Assembly (NCBI GenBank): GCA_950295325.1
Contig: OX485808.1
Location: 11,722,501 to 11,782,500 of the forward strand
Source of the DNA: Polytrichum commune
Lineage: Eukaryota > Streptophyta > Polytrichopsida > Polytrichales > Polytrichaceae
DNA length: 60,000 nucleotides
Reading direction: 5' to 3'
Shown here one piece after another: positions 13,601-26,877 of this stretch. Position numbers and translations under genes: made by a program. The notes under the pieces are model-generated. The model was not told the DNA's origin. It saw nothing but the letters and a program-made list of their open reading frames with translations, and searched no databases. The first letter of the stretch is position 1; each line of letters begins with the position of its first letter.

Positions 13601-16600
13601 AAGAAGTGAGATACGTAGAAATACGGCAAATTTCGTGGAAGTTTACTCAGCATCTCGACAATTCATGAATGCGGCAACCCTTTACTGATGAGGAGACTTG
13701 CAAACTTTCTACCGAGAAGCACGCGAGGATGACGGGCTGTTATGCAAATGTGACAACTGAAACTATACATGCTTGTAAAGAATTGCAGAGCGTAGATTAC
13801 TGTTGTTCTTTCTGCCTTGGAATCATCCTAGCGGTGTGACCTTGCCAATAAGTTCTTGCTTGTGAGCGACATAATGGAAGCTACTAATCATGTCAGCTAC
13901 ACAAATGCGAGGATGCACAAGCTATTGACCAATCTGTAACCATTACAAATAAAATATCTACATGATTTTACATCTTTGATAACACATTTTGAGATGATCG
14001 AAAGAGAATGTACTCATTTTTCTTAGAGATCTCAATGAATGGTTACAAAGTTGAGAGAACCTGATTTTCCAATTCTTTGACGCGGTTTTGAGCGGCCTGA
14101 TCATGTGCAAAAGCAGGCTTGGCTTCTCCCTGTGAAAGCTGCAATTCTTGTAAACGGCTTTCATACTGTTGCTTTGATTTTTCGAGTTCTTGTTTCATAG
14201 AGCTAAGGTTTTTGTGGGTTTCGTCCTCCTTGAAAGCATTTTGCCTTTTCAGAGCTGCTAGCTCTATCTGCAACTTTCTAATCTTGTCGCCTTCTTCCTT
14301 TCCAACTTTGGGTACCTACGTTTAGCAAATACATCCATAAGTAGGAGCACCGCCTGTAAGAACGTCTGCCAAATGAAAGTCTTTATGAATACTACAACTG
14401 TCAGATTGGGCACTGCCCACTTCAACAAACCTGAGAAAGAGCAGAAAGACCTCCTAATTCTTTTGCACCTTTTAGACCAGCCTCCGGTTTCATTACCTGA
14501 ATGTACAACAAGCTGATAATTTATATAGTACTATTTGGTTCTCTCCGGCAACGATCAGATTTCTACTCAATTTCTATTTCAGACCCTCCCAAATATAGTT
14601 CACTAATTACGTCAAACTCAGCATCTCTGAGGCAATTGCACTATGCATCTGCTGCATTCCGGTTACACTGCCCTCCCACAAAAAGAAATGTGTGTTAAAA
14701 GGACAGCACTGATGTGAGTATCTCTTCACCTGCTTTTGAAGAGGTTGGGCACGTCCTTGACTATCACAAGAGGAACCTTGCCTCTCTTGAAAGGGCGTTC
14801 TCCGGTCATCCACCTCCTTGCCAGTTTCTTTTCGTTCCTCGTACTTTGCGAGCTTACTGCTGAGCTCCAAAATTTGGGCCGCCTAGAAGGTAAAAAGATA
14901 CTGTGATTCTAAATGCTCGTATCAAAATTTTCTCAATAGATATTTAAGAAGCTGAAGTTCACTTATGAAACCTCGGGAGAACTACTTTCCTCCATCACTT
15001 TCAGTGGGTTCCTGCTTAATGCACGAATGAATGGAAACGCCGCATGGCGTAACTGAGAGCCTATTCACCTTATCAGGTATGGCCACATTTCAGTGGGCTC
15101 GATGATGGGGACTGATTCACATTGCCATTTTAGTGTACATGATCAGTTGGATGCAGTCATATAGAGATTTACATGACTGAGGCTAGGGAAATCTCAATGA
15201 CTACCTGCAATTCTGTTATATCTCCGTGTGAACAATTCCTTAAAGGATCTTCTCTGAAGGGGTAAAGAATCCATAAAGAAGGGTACCCAAAAGATTTGCA
15301 GTCAGTAAGAGGCTTCCACTTAGGAGAAGGGAAGTACTGATGAAGACCTGCTCTTCAATGGTTGACTGGCGGGCTTCCAAAAGCACCTGGCTTTCTGAAA
15401 GCAATTTCATTACACCTTCCTTCGAATTCGAGGTTTGGGCATGGTTTTCCCTTTCCTCTGTTAGACTGCCCTTCAATCCTGCCATTTCAGCCTTTAGATC
15501 TTCCAATGTCTTGGCAACCATCGATTCTCTTTGCTCCAGCTTATCATGCGCCTCCCTCATGCAAACACAATTGCAAAGGAAGACAAACATCTTCAAATAA
15601 CTGGTACAGATATCAAGTTGCAAAGCACAGAATCGACAAGGTCAACAATATATTTCTGTCCAAAAAAGGAAGCACTACGTGCAGATGTTTATCTATCAGG
15701 TTGCTATCAAAAAATAAGAGAGGTAGACCAGTCTATGTGTCTTTCTGATGAAAAAGGTTTAGAAACAAATGTATACCTACTTAGCACAGAAAATTAAAGA
15801 GAATGTTTCAGGCATGAACTTCTATGACTTGATCACATGTCTAACATTCTCTCCGTTTATCCTTTCAAGCTTTCTCTTAGTAGACTCTAGTGCTAAAAAC
15901 TACTATGGAGACGTATACTCGAAGCGGAGTTTGGAATTGAAATATATGTTCTTCATACACAGAGTAAAATGTTCCTCCCCCCTCAGGTAACGTGTGATAG
16001 TAATTTTCTAGAACCAATTTCTTTTCCTACTTCCAGTTCCATATATCACATACTATTAATGATTCATAGAGCTCTCCTGTATGTATACGGTTTACGTAAT
16101 GATCAAGAGGTTCAGAGCAGTATTGAGACACACCTCAAGAACATCATCTTTCAAAGTTTCAACCTCTTTCTTTAATTGTGCCTCACGATCCAAAGCTTCC
16201 TGTAATGAAAGCTCCTTGGCTGCAAGGTTCCCAGATGTCACATTTGCACTCTGACGTTGCAAGTGTAGTAACTGGGAAGCAAGTTTCGCATTCTCCTCAG
16301 TCATAGTGCGTGCCTTCTCCTTTGCCTCTGCCTTGACCTCCTTCAGCTTTTCTACAGCCTTCTCATTCTCAAGCTGTGAGTCAACATTTAGAAGATCAGA
16401 AGATTACACTAGATTGGCGACTGGTGTTAATAGGAGGTGTGGAGTGGACGCACAAGAGTGAACAAAACTCTTGTCGGAAGATGATGTTACAAACGTGTTT
16501 GATATGCATGTGATGTTACCTATATGCACTTAAAAGGAGGCTACCTGCATGTAAAATGGTGGAATGATAATGCGCTATATTTTTCACACGAAAGGGTCTT

Positions 16601-19600
16601 TGTTGACGACTTGCTGGTCCAGTACTTGTTCAATTTCTTAAGGGAGCCTTGAAACATAGAACTACCATGACCACTGAAGGTGGATAGGTTTGTGAATTAT
16701 ATGTACTTGATATCCACGTATGAGCGCTTCTTGTTGCAATATCTCATGCCTCAATTCTTTCACTTCCTGCTCTGTAATTTGTGCTGGCTTAGCTCCAACA
16801 GCCTTCTGTTTGGCCTGTTCAGTTTCCAATTCCTATATGCAACAAACGAGCGCCTCGGTTTAAATTTCATGTGCTGTCAAAGAAGGATGTTGATGTTATA
16901 CGAAGCAAAACAAGCACATTGTGGCATTAAAAATACTGACAAAACTAAGGAACAGTAGCAGAGATTCTGCAAATAGGCACTTTTAGGTTATTATATCTTC
17001 TGATTTTGAGGTGAGACACATTAAAGCAATACTTTTCTATCAGCGTACAGCCTGAGGTAGATTTAGAGCTGGATGTAGTACATAGCATGAATATGCATTC
17101 TACCTTCCTAAGTGCGTCAGCAATGCGATTTCTCGGAATACGGCGTTGTAATGTATTTGTCACAGGCTGCGCATGTTGTGGCACTTGCCCTTGTCCTTGT
17201 CCTTGTCCTTGTCCTCGTCCTGCCAGAAGGGACGCCAGATGCGCAGTCTCTGTTGACTGCCCAGGCAATTAGGAATGTGAAACTTTCCGCTGTTCAATAA
17301 TTTAATCCACAATGCGCATGCCCAAATATCCAGTGGTTGTCCTGCTGTATTGAAGAAAAGGTTGATGAGCACTAATCTATATCCCAGCAGATCAGAGAGA
17401 CAGTCTCTACCCAGTGAATCAGTTTCTTGAGGACCGGCAGAAACTCGTACAGTGATCTCAACTCACAGATGAAGCTGAAGGATACGATCCCCAGAACAAG
17501 CAAATCAAACCAAACCAAACCAAAACAAAAGGACGAGCAATGAAAGTAGTGTATGTTAATCGTTTCCTACAGGGTGAGGGCAATTTTGAACCTGAAGGCG
17601 GATAGATAACGCAAACTTCTCCTTTTGAAGCTCGCGGATCTTCTCATCCCAGTCATCCTGCCTCTGTTGTGCATTCTTGTCTGCTTCAAGTTGCTGTTCT
17701 GCCAATCTCTTGGCGACCACTTGAAACTTCTTTCTCTCATCTGTCACCAGTCTTTCCAGTTCCTCCACCTGCACCGGACTAATCCACCCTCCAGGTTGCA
17801 GCAGCTCAATCATCTGACTTTACTTTTCAAGAATGTCTTGACATCTTAGTAATGTAATGTGGAAGTACTACAATCCCAGAACAATAAGGTTAATGAAGAG
17901 AAACCAACGTAGTAAAGTGGGCATCTTTGGTAGATGCTTTCTACAACGATATTGTCCTCATAGACCCCTCTTTACATTCTCAAACCACTCTGTTCTCGTA
18001 GGGAGCATTCTCTTGTTTGTAATGACTCTAATTTCGGAACGAATCAATGCCTGAAGGATATCGACTTTGTCAATGCCATATATAAGCATTTGTTCTTATG
18101 AGATACTCAATTGGAAAATCCCAGCAGTTTAGGATGCCCTCCAGCTCTACTTATAAAAATAAAAGTATTAGGTTATTTGCATATCTAACCATGTAGCTTG
18201 CTTTCTGTCACCTGGTGAAAAGAGAAACCTCAATTTGCGTCCAGAACCGAGCTAGGTACATCAAGAAAGCACGATTCAGGCCCACCTTTCTTTTCAAATC
18301 CAAATTCAAAGTTGGGGCACGAGGTTGCGCAATTGGTTTATATCCTGAAAGCTGTGCACTCCTTCCGTCAGCGTCCGTGTTTGCCCATACAGGGGTCTGT
18401 GCAGGGTAGAAAATTTCAGCACAGGAAGCACACTCTGCTACTTAGGAAATCCTGCTAAACTTCGTCTTCTACGATGGTCAGGATCTCAAGAAAGAGACAG
18501 AGAGTAAGGATCTCGACACCAATGTCTTGACAAGACAACAGCAAAGTCCCAAATTAACATCGCTAGTAACATACCTTTTGAATCCGCTGTGAGACATTTG
18601 AGTCGAAAGCCAATGGGCGTTGCGTATATCCTGATTCTCGAGAAGGCCTCCGTGAGCGTGTTCCAAGTGTTGGAAGCTGTTCAACTGCTCCATTCAGATG
18701 CTCGTATTAGTGAACCCTTGAAGGCCTCAAACTTGTGAAAAGTGCAACACTTCATACGTTTACCTCTTGCTCTCAATCCCCTGCAACGGGATCCTTATCT
18801 CACCTCTCGGATTAAATATATATAAGAGGAATAAGTTTTAAAGAATCGAACATCCTCCCCAAAGTTTTTTCTTTTGTGTTGTTCCATTACTGGTCTGGAT
18901 TCGGATGCAATTAAACACACTTGGTTCATTTATGGAGTTCACAACATATGATTGTGCATCCTCAATTCTAAGAGGTGATAAAGTCAGTTACAGGTAGGGG
19001 ATACCTTCACGAGCTCCTTCTTTGAACCTCCTCTCAGCTTGTAGAGAGTTCCGATTGACTGTTCCATACTTTCCATCATCACATCTTTTATCTTCCTTGT
19101 GCCCTAAATCGTGTACCTTTGTAGAAGCAATTCTGTACGGAGAAGAACACAAACGAGTGCTACAGACACTTTGTTTCTTACTTGGTGAGCTGAATCTGGC
19201 ATCACTGAAGGCCGGCTTTAAACTTGGATTGATCTGGTGACTGCTACTATTTGGCGATGTCGGAACCCATTCTCTCGCTGAATTTTGGGGAGGGACACAG
19301 TATTTTTCTGAATTTCCATCCCTTGCAAGATTGCATGTCTTGATCATAATCCTCTTTCTTTGTTGAGTGATCATCTCCTTCAAATCACTTTCTGAGCAGT
19401 TCTGGTACTCAACCCTCTCGTCCACAGTTAGGAAAGGACAAGTTTTTCCTCCTTTCCATATGGGATTCCGTGAACCAAAGGGATCATCTGAGAAAGGAAC
19501 ATCTGTAACGAGATTTTTTTCGACCTCTTTCTTGAGCCTTTTCCTACTTGTGAGTAACGAATCAGCTTCTTCACCTTCTCCTCCTTCAACGTTGTCATGT

Positions 19601-21204
19601 ATCATATTGTATAGACCTGCTACCGATCCACTCCCTCCGCGTTTTTGCCAATCTGTTTCCTTTGTATTGTAATCAAAACTTCTCATAACTTGCATGTTAC
19701 GCGCTTCTCCCTGAAGTCCCTGAAGAGAACGATTCCTGCTCGAATCCTTCTCTGTCATTTTCTCTCGAGAAGAGCGAGAGCTAATTTCCTCCTTTACGCC
19801 ATGACGATTAAGTCCTTGCAGGAAAGGCTCACTCTCCATGTTTTGGTTTGTGTGTGAGTACACATGACCATCCTCTTGATCCACAAAGCAGTCATCTGCT
19901 TCCACCCTTCTAATTGAAACCTTTGGGCTGCTGCAAAACCCTAAAATTAGTAATAGGTCAGAACCCATAATTATGTTTTCTAGAGGCTCCCGCGACCATA
20001 AACGGGGCACACGGCATACTCTAAAAGGGATTTGACTTGGTATGGCTATACAAATGCGATGGGAAGTCCTTGTACAATGACTGCTTAAGGTTACATCTTA
20101 CACCTAAACCGAAGGCGTCCACTGAATATTTTGGCTTCAGGGATCTTTAAGAAATCGCTGCTTCTCTTTGAGAATGATCGGACACGGAACGATCAAAGAA
20201 AGAAAAACCGGGCTGTGAAGCCCATTAAACTTTCCTTCTTTGTATCAAGGGGCGATGTCCAGGTGGAAGGTTTTCAAGATCTTGCACATTCTAAAACCTA
20301 TTGTGTAATCTATAGAATAAGAAAGAGGAACTTAGTTTTATATTTTAGAATGACAAACCTTGGTGCTTGAGACGGAAAATACTTCATGTTGAGATTTCCT
20401 ATCTCGCTAGGCGAGCTAGTTGGACTATCATCGACGATTTTGGTCCTGAATCTCCTGCAAGGAATCCAATAAGTACCAACCCACGGATCATAATAACGTG
20501 CTGAAACGAGACATAGGTCCTCAAAACAAAGAACACATGTTGTTAGAGTGGAGTTACGACCTGATGAACTCGAGCATTCCCTTCCTAGGAGCGGCGTTGC
20601 TCACATGGGCACTCAAAACAAAGACCAAGTAGACACAAATATTCTTTCCACATATTTCCACTGAAACCAAGTCAATCTATCTATTAATTGTTGCACATGT
20701 AGGCTGACCTGTGGAAGCTTTAGCCAGACACATTTGAAACAATATTCAGAGCGCAGGAATCTATGTTGTCTGTACGCACATTCACTCATGACGTTACGAT
20801 TGAGAGGTAGAAATACATCCTCTGCACAGCTTATTACTCACTGTGCGGAAATCCTTCAACGTGCTGGTTTATTAAGAGGCAGTGAGTAGTGGGGGAATTC
20901 CGCATGCTTCCCATACTGCACATTATGATCACTAGTAGCAACAAGATCCACACTCCAAAGTATCCTATACCTCAACATTTACCCTCCTTCTTGAGGTCAG
21001 TGGAAGGATCCTAGCTATAAATGGCTTCTCCTCTTTCTTGACCAGTCTTCAATGCGACATGATTTAGAGTGACAATCATGAAGTTGAAGATTGTAAATCT
21101 TACCAGTTAAGAGCATCAAAGAAACTGTTCTTTTGAGCTTCCTCAGCCTCAGAATCGGTGGCGAGGTCGGCCCACTTTTCAAAATAATCATCCTTGTCTT
21201 GCAT
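10670..21204 (-). CDS. Large coiled-coil protein of unknown function, 21 exons
   Basis: Exons, 5' to 3': 21204-21104, 20454-20359, 19930-19005, 18684-18575, 18396-18286, 17768-17592, 17256-17104, 16832-16707, 16373-16134, 15551-15348, 14882-14730, 14496-14431, 14315-14061, 13522-13418, 13141-13021, 12604-12191, 12016-11898, 11494-11464, 11407-11274, 10943-10834, 10763-10670. All junctions are GT-AG with matching phases, giving 1,281 residues. It begins MQDKDDYFEKWADLATDSE. Exon 3 encodes about 308 residues of polar, probably disordered sequence. From exon 6 onward the product is largely heptad-like coiled coil rich in E, K, Q and L (VEELERLVTDERKKF, KAVEKLKEVKAEAKEKA, LEKSKQQYESRLQELQ). A GQGQGQGQ run lies in exon 7. 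One more short exon may exist near 15,210-15,250. The 31-nt exon at 11,464 is the least certain. It could be a cytoskeletal, nuclear or basal-body scaffold; no family is recognised. Confidence 0.75.
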
Positions 21205-22189
21205 CACCGCATGTAATAATATTATGCTATTATTAATCTTTCCACAGATTCCTTCACCTTGTAGATAGAAGGCTGCAGGGAAGTCGAACTATTGAGTGAG
21301 TTTTTTCTTGGTGAATGTGACGGAAGACAAAGGAACAGACAGTATTTGTGCTTGAATCACTACGGTGCTTGTTCTTGGAAGGTGGAGGTGACACATTGAG
21401 AAAATAGTCTGGGCTCTGCGACATTCTCAGTGATCGTGAAGCAACTGTATTGTACTACTTAGAATTGTGGCTATTTTACTCCCTGCGAACTGGAATTTCA
21501 AAGAAATGAACTGTAACATTCTCATGCTAACTCATATCCTTCCCTATAACAGATAGCTTTGTTGCATGACGTACATAGTTGATGCTCGTCTCTATTTATT
21601 ATTTCAGGAATGTTGCGCGTTTAAATCGACAGAGTGCCTCGCGGCCAAACACTGTCATATAATGCTGGACTCCGAGTTAAGTTACATTGAGACTTGAAGA
21701 AATTAGCTTCACCTTGACAGAAATTATTCGAGTAATTGGACTTCTTTGCAATGATTTTGTGCACCATCAACTTAGGTTCCCTTTTCGTCCTGCCTTCGCA
21801 AGCTATACCTGATAATCTAGAATAAGCAAAACTCCCTCAATATGTAAATTAGACTTACTGACGTTCTTTTCTTCCCCAGAAGGATTGAAGCGGTTCAACT
21901 CGAGTCCCAACAATTATCTTCTGCAGTGAATCTTATTATCACGCTACGAGTTTCAGAGTCTCTCCGACAAAGAGTAGGAGGTAGTTCACTTGCACACTCA
22001 ATCTTGTAATGAAGAAACTGTCAAATTACGTACCAAACTTTTTGGCCTGAGGTAATTTCCTCTATCAGCACCTTCAAAGCTAGAATAAATTTGCTATAAG
22101 CTTCCCTCCTCCAGTGCTGAGTCCCAATACAATCTGTCGTATAATATCTAGAGATGAATCCAATCATAATTCGATTGTATGAAAAATTT
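21205..22189. other. Upstream region of the coiled-coil gene
   Basis: Presumed 5' untranslated region and promoter of the minus-strand coiled-coil gene. No coding sequence was recognised, and no clear core promoter element can be assigned. Confidence 0.4.
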
Positions 22190-23345
22190 GTCGCTCAAAC
22201 CTTAAACCTCAAGTGACAAAGCTTCTACAATTTAGCTGCACTTGTGCCGCCCGTTCTCTGGTATATCGTCTTTCCTATCATCTCCACGAGTTCCAGAAGG
22301 AGATGGAGGCAAGGGATTGAGGAGATTCCATTCAAAATTGGAACGAGATGACAGACGTGTCATTAAACTCAAACTCTAAGCTACAGAGCTTCCACAACTT
22401 GTTGGCAATTCCACCCGTCCTCTGGTATATCAATTATTTTCCTATCTTGTCCACGAGCTCCAGAAGGAGAAGTGGATGAAGAGAAAGAGGAGGGAAGGGA
22501 TTGAGGAGATCCCATTCATAATTGGAAGGGGATGAAGGACCTGTCGCTAAGCTCAAACTTCAAGCTCCAGAGCTTCCACAATTCGTTGGCGATTCCGCCC
22601 GTTCTTCAGTGTATCGCTTCCTTCCATCTCATGAGTTCTAGGAGCAGATGTGGACGAAGAGGATGTAATGGAGTGGAGGAAAGGGAAAGAAGTTGCACTC
22701 ATCGAGCTGCCGCTAAACTGAAGTTCAAATGCCAGCTCTTCCACGATGAGTTGCCTATTATTTACTGGATAGAATTCCAGATTCAAATGCAGATAAAGAG
22801 GAATTAAAGGAGGAAAGGGCAGGGGCTGCCAATCCCAAATCAGCGATCTGTTGGTAAGCTGAACTTCAAGCTCCAGATCTTCCACAATGAGTTGGCGATT
22901 TCGCCCGCTCTTTAGCGTGCCAATTATTTCCTTCTTCTCATGAGTTCCAGAAGCAGATGCAGATGAAGAGGAAAGAATGAGAGGGAACGGAAGAGGAGGA
23001 AATTGCAATCACCGATATGTCGCTAAACTGAACTCCAAGTTCCTAGATCTTCCACGATGATTTGGCGATTCAGATCCGCCTATTATTTACTGCATATTAA
23101 TCCAGAGCTAAATGCAGATGAAGAGGAGTTATAGGAGCAAAGGGAAGGAGCTTCTAATCCTAAATCAGCGATCTGTCCCTAAGCCGAACTTCTACCTCCA
23201 GATCTTCCACAATTCGTTAGGGATTCCACACGTTCTTTCGTGTACCATTTCTTTATTATCTCATGAGCTATAGAACGAAATGCAGATGAAGAGGAAGGAA
23301 TGGAGGCGAGGGTTGGAGGAGACGCGGTCCTTTGGCATGTCGCGG
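22190..23345 (-). repeat. Degenerate tandem array, seven units of about 140-185 bp
   Basis: Anchors reading CTTCCAC(A/G)A recur near 22221, 22388, 22572, 22736, 22877, 23047 and 23211. Each is followed by a GGCGATTCCGCCC-like block and an AGATGAAGAGGA-like block. The units near 22,736 and 23,047 share an ATTATTTACTG block, suggesting a two-unit higher-order period of about 310 bp. On the minus strand several units stay open and encode a recurring peptide: a Ser-rich run, then RNRQLIVEDLELEV or RNRQRIVEALELEV. This may be a decayed repeat-protein gene or repeat expansion upstream of the coiled-coil gene. Confidence 0.7.
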
Positions 23346-23519
23346 AGACCTTCGCCATCTCCCCTGTTCGGAACATGTCAGAACACGAGACAGGGACCGA
23401 ATCGATGGATGAAGAAGGAAGGAGAATGAATGAAAAATGCCTGAGGAGATGGACAGGGGTTATGGGAATCCCAGCTTAAGAGCAAGACCACCCCTACCTC
23501 AACCCAACCTCAATATCGG

Positions 23520-23880
23520 ATGACAACAAAGTAGATATGTCTATTATGGTTATTTATCATAATTAGACACTTATGTTTTAGAGTGGTATGAGGTTATGTG
23601 TCGTTCAAAGAAAAAATATATAAAAGACATGTCTTTAATTGAGATAGAACTATGTGTTTAAAATATAATATCCATTCTAGGATCAATAGTCAACATAATT
23701 GGAGGGATCTATAAGACCATTTCATGAGTATAAGAATAATCACTATGATGATGAATAAGATATCCATATGAGCTCCAAAAATATTGAGAAAAGGCTATGA
23801 CCTTGATTAAGATTTCTCTCTTGTGCCAATTGCATGGTCCATATCTCACGGCCGGTAAGTGGGCTAGTCTAAAAAAAGGA
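23520..23880 (+). repeat. Dispersed repeat, copy 2
   Basis: Shares ordered words with 5,340-5,690 (CAATAGTCAACATAATTGGAG, GACCATTT..GAGT, ATGAGCTCCAAAAAT). It ends in TTGTGCCAATTGCATGG, comparable to TTGTACTAATTGCAG in copy 1. Non-coding. Confidence 0.5.
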
Positions 23881-24699
23881 ACCATTTAAGACCATCTACC
23901 TTCTAACAATTGTATGTTCGAGATGTTGAGGGTACAATGACTGCGTGGCGACACGATCGTATCGCATATATGAAATAGATATAAGTGATTAGCACTAGTT
24001 TTTGCAGGCTTGTTTACCAAGTGTAGTTTTGATGATTTTTACTATTTGAATATAGTATTATATGTGTTTTAATTTTTTTCTTAATATATTTATATCAATA
24101 TTGTATATATTTATTTTAATATGGTTGAATGGATTTATTGTCAAAGAATTTTTTTATAAAATAACATAAAAACAATGTGCAAACTTGAATTTCTTTAAAG
24201 GCTATGCATCCCTTATAAATAAATCTCAATATACAATTCATTACTTACATTATCATCATATTTTAATTGAATTGACAAGCAAAAATCGCACTTGGCCATG
24301 AGCGGTTTTCCTGAATACTGTGTTCTTATAGGTTGAGACCAAAGACAATCCCATCCCAACCTCAACCCCAACTTCTTAAAAGCCAATATCTCAATATGGA
24401 TGGCATCTGGTATGAAGGTCATAAGCATTCTCACCTCAATCTCAACATGATTGAGAGTCAGCTCCAATAGCCCCCACTGACCTCCATAGGAAGCCTCCTA
24501 TTGTAGGTGATAAGTATGTTCATGTCATAGTGTCACCTCAAAAAATTAACAATTTGGCACCAAAATGCCAAACATGCTTAATATCACGTACTGATTTCAA
24601 GGCAGAATGGGGCTATTCAAGCTAACCTCAAATCTTATTGAGATTTTAAGGTCATGTTAAAGATTGGGGTGGGAATGTTTTTAACCTCAATAATGTGTG

Positions 24700-25010
24700 T
24701 CATTCATAGTGAGATATAGGACTATTGAGACCTTGGGGTCAAGGTTGGGATTAAGAATGTCTCAAACCCCAATCTAGGGCATGTGGGTGTTATTAGTTAT
24801 TCAATTATTTTTCTTAATCAAACACCTACATTTGACTCATGTGTGATTAGGTGAGGTCCAAGAACAAACACCAAAAAGACAAATGTTTAACAAAGATTGG
24901 ATTACATCTTTAAATTTGGTTAATTACACCACTCTCAATAGTGAAAACAATTTGGAGGACCTATGTATTTGATTAATTAAGGCATGTCAAATCCAATGCT
25001 AGAAGGTTGT
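24700..25010 (+). repeat. Dispersed repeat, copy 3 (more diverged)
   Basis: Contains CTCAATAGTGAAAACAATTTGGAGGACCTATGT in segments that match the core of copies 1 and 2. It also has the preceding GGTCCAAGAACAAACACCAAAAAG block. It abuts the putative LTR that starts at 25,013. Non-coding. Confidence 0.35.
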
Positions 25011-25012
25011 CA

Positions 25013-26366
25013 CGGTATGCGGCGTCGGCGGCCGCACCTTATCCGTTGGGCTTCATCCATTTAGAGTTAGATGGATGAACCTTAGTTTTGGAAAGTGAGG
25101 CTCCTAAGTGAGGAGCCTCCTCCTTGGCTTGGCATTCTTGCCAAGTCAAGTCTTGTGAGTTAGTGTGTGGAGAGAGCTTGTGTGAGGTGTAGATTGCATG
25201 ATTTTACAATAAATCTTGAGTTCTTCTTTCCCTACTTACACTCTTGGATTCTCCCTTGGTGGAGTGAGAGATAGCTTGACTAATTTGTGTGCATTTGAAG
25301 AGATTTAGAGCTATTGTGAGTGTTCTACTCTCTTTCTTCTCACTTGGCAAGAATGCTTGATTCCTTCTCTTTTCTTCAAATTTTGAGCTCCAACACTCGA
25401 GAAAGAGTGTGAGGATAAGTGGTTGCGAGATTTTGGAGTGGAGGAAGACAAACATTGCGGATTCGCGGATAAACAAGGAGGAAAAATGTGTGTTTGTGAT
25501 GTGTGCACATCATTTTGAATTGTGGTGAGAAATTTCTCAATACTATACGGAATTTCTTGTTATAAGTTGCCTACAAGCATGAATTTGTAAAGTAGGAGGT
25601 GGAGGAGGCATTCTTGATTCTCTAGTAGGATCAAATTTTTGACAAAAAAAACACACACACAAAAAAAAAAAATTAAAATTAAAAATTTTGGAAAAAGAGG
25701 GAGGCAGCCTGCCTCCCTCTGCAGCCGGCCCCTGGCCCCTGGCCAGCAGACTGCCTACGGCTGCGGGCGTCAGTTTGCGTCTGTTAGCGTTTGTCTACGG
25801 CTACCGGCGTCTGCTGTTTACCTCTGCTGTCTGCCGCCTCTGTCTGTCCCTGCCGGCCTGCCTGGGTTCGGCTATCTGCTGTTTACTTCCGTCTGTCTGC
25901 AAGGCAGCAGGACTTAAGCCCTCAGCTGCAAAGAACTAACCCCCCCCCCTCACCAATTCTCGGACCGGGGAAACTTTTTGTTTGGGCATAATTGGTTGGG
26001 ACCTAGGTGTTTGCAAGTCCAACCGATTACATTTTTTATTTTTTTTATTTTTTTGTGTGTTTTAATTAATTAATTAATTAAAACCGGACTTTTTTATTTT
26101 AATTAATTAATTAATTACTTTGGATTCCTACAACTGCTAATCCTTTCTCTTCTCTCTAAGAGGTTAATTTCTTCGGCGCATTAGTCAAGGATACAAGGAA
26201 GAAAATCTAAACTCTTATGAAATATTAAAATTACTTGGGATTTCTTTTTAAGGGGTTGCGTTTTACGAAATTTCCGAGGAGAGTGTCATTGGGAATTGGG
26301 TGGCATGTGGAATTTTCGTTCGGCCTAAAATAAATTGTTATTAGGGTCGAATTGTGTTTATCAACA
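25013..26366 (+). mobile_element. Possible 5' LTR of the Ty3/gypsy element
   Basis: The stretch starts TGTCACGGTATGCGG and could end at ATCAACACA, so it has the TG...CA ends expected of an LTR. An AATAAATC motif lies at about 25,209, and a GC-rich block lies at 25,700-25,910 between homopolymer tracts. It lies upstream of gag at a suitable distance. I could not find a matching 3' copy after pol, and no canonical primer-binding site is obvious, so this stays tentative. Confidence 0.3.
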
Positions 26367-26877
26367 CATATTCTTGGCATTGTTGTGAGGAGAGATTCTT
26401 AGGTAGTGGTGGGAAAAATGAGAGATGTGCATTTTCTTTTCTTAAGCAACAGGGGCTCTTCATTTTGACGACCAACCGCAGGCGGGTGCCGGTTGGTCGC
26501 GGTCGCTTTCAATTTTTGTTTAAGTGTTGTTTTGGGGAAGAGGATCCCGTGCTATTATTACATTGTTCCTTGCATTTTGTTGTGGTACCTTCCCCCTGTG
26601 GTGGGTTTGTTGTGTTGGAGTCTTCCAACATTGCCCCAATTTGTTTGTCATAGATTGTGATAGGATATTGTGGGGGTGAGGTCGGATTAATGACCGACGA
26701 GACCCTTGTGTGTGCACCAAGTGGGCGGTGCTTGTTTTCCTTATGGTGAGGCTGGGTTGATGACCAGCAGACCATAAGTTTGGTGGTGTTTGTAGGTGCA
26801 GGTTGCCTTTTACCCTTCACTTTTACACCACATTAGTTTAGATTGTTGGCTCCAGTGACCGAACCCATTGCGGGTTT

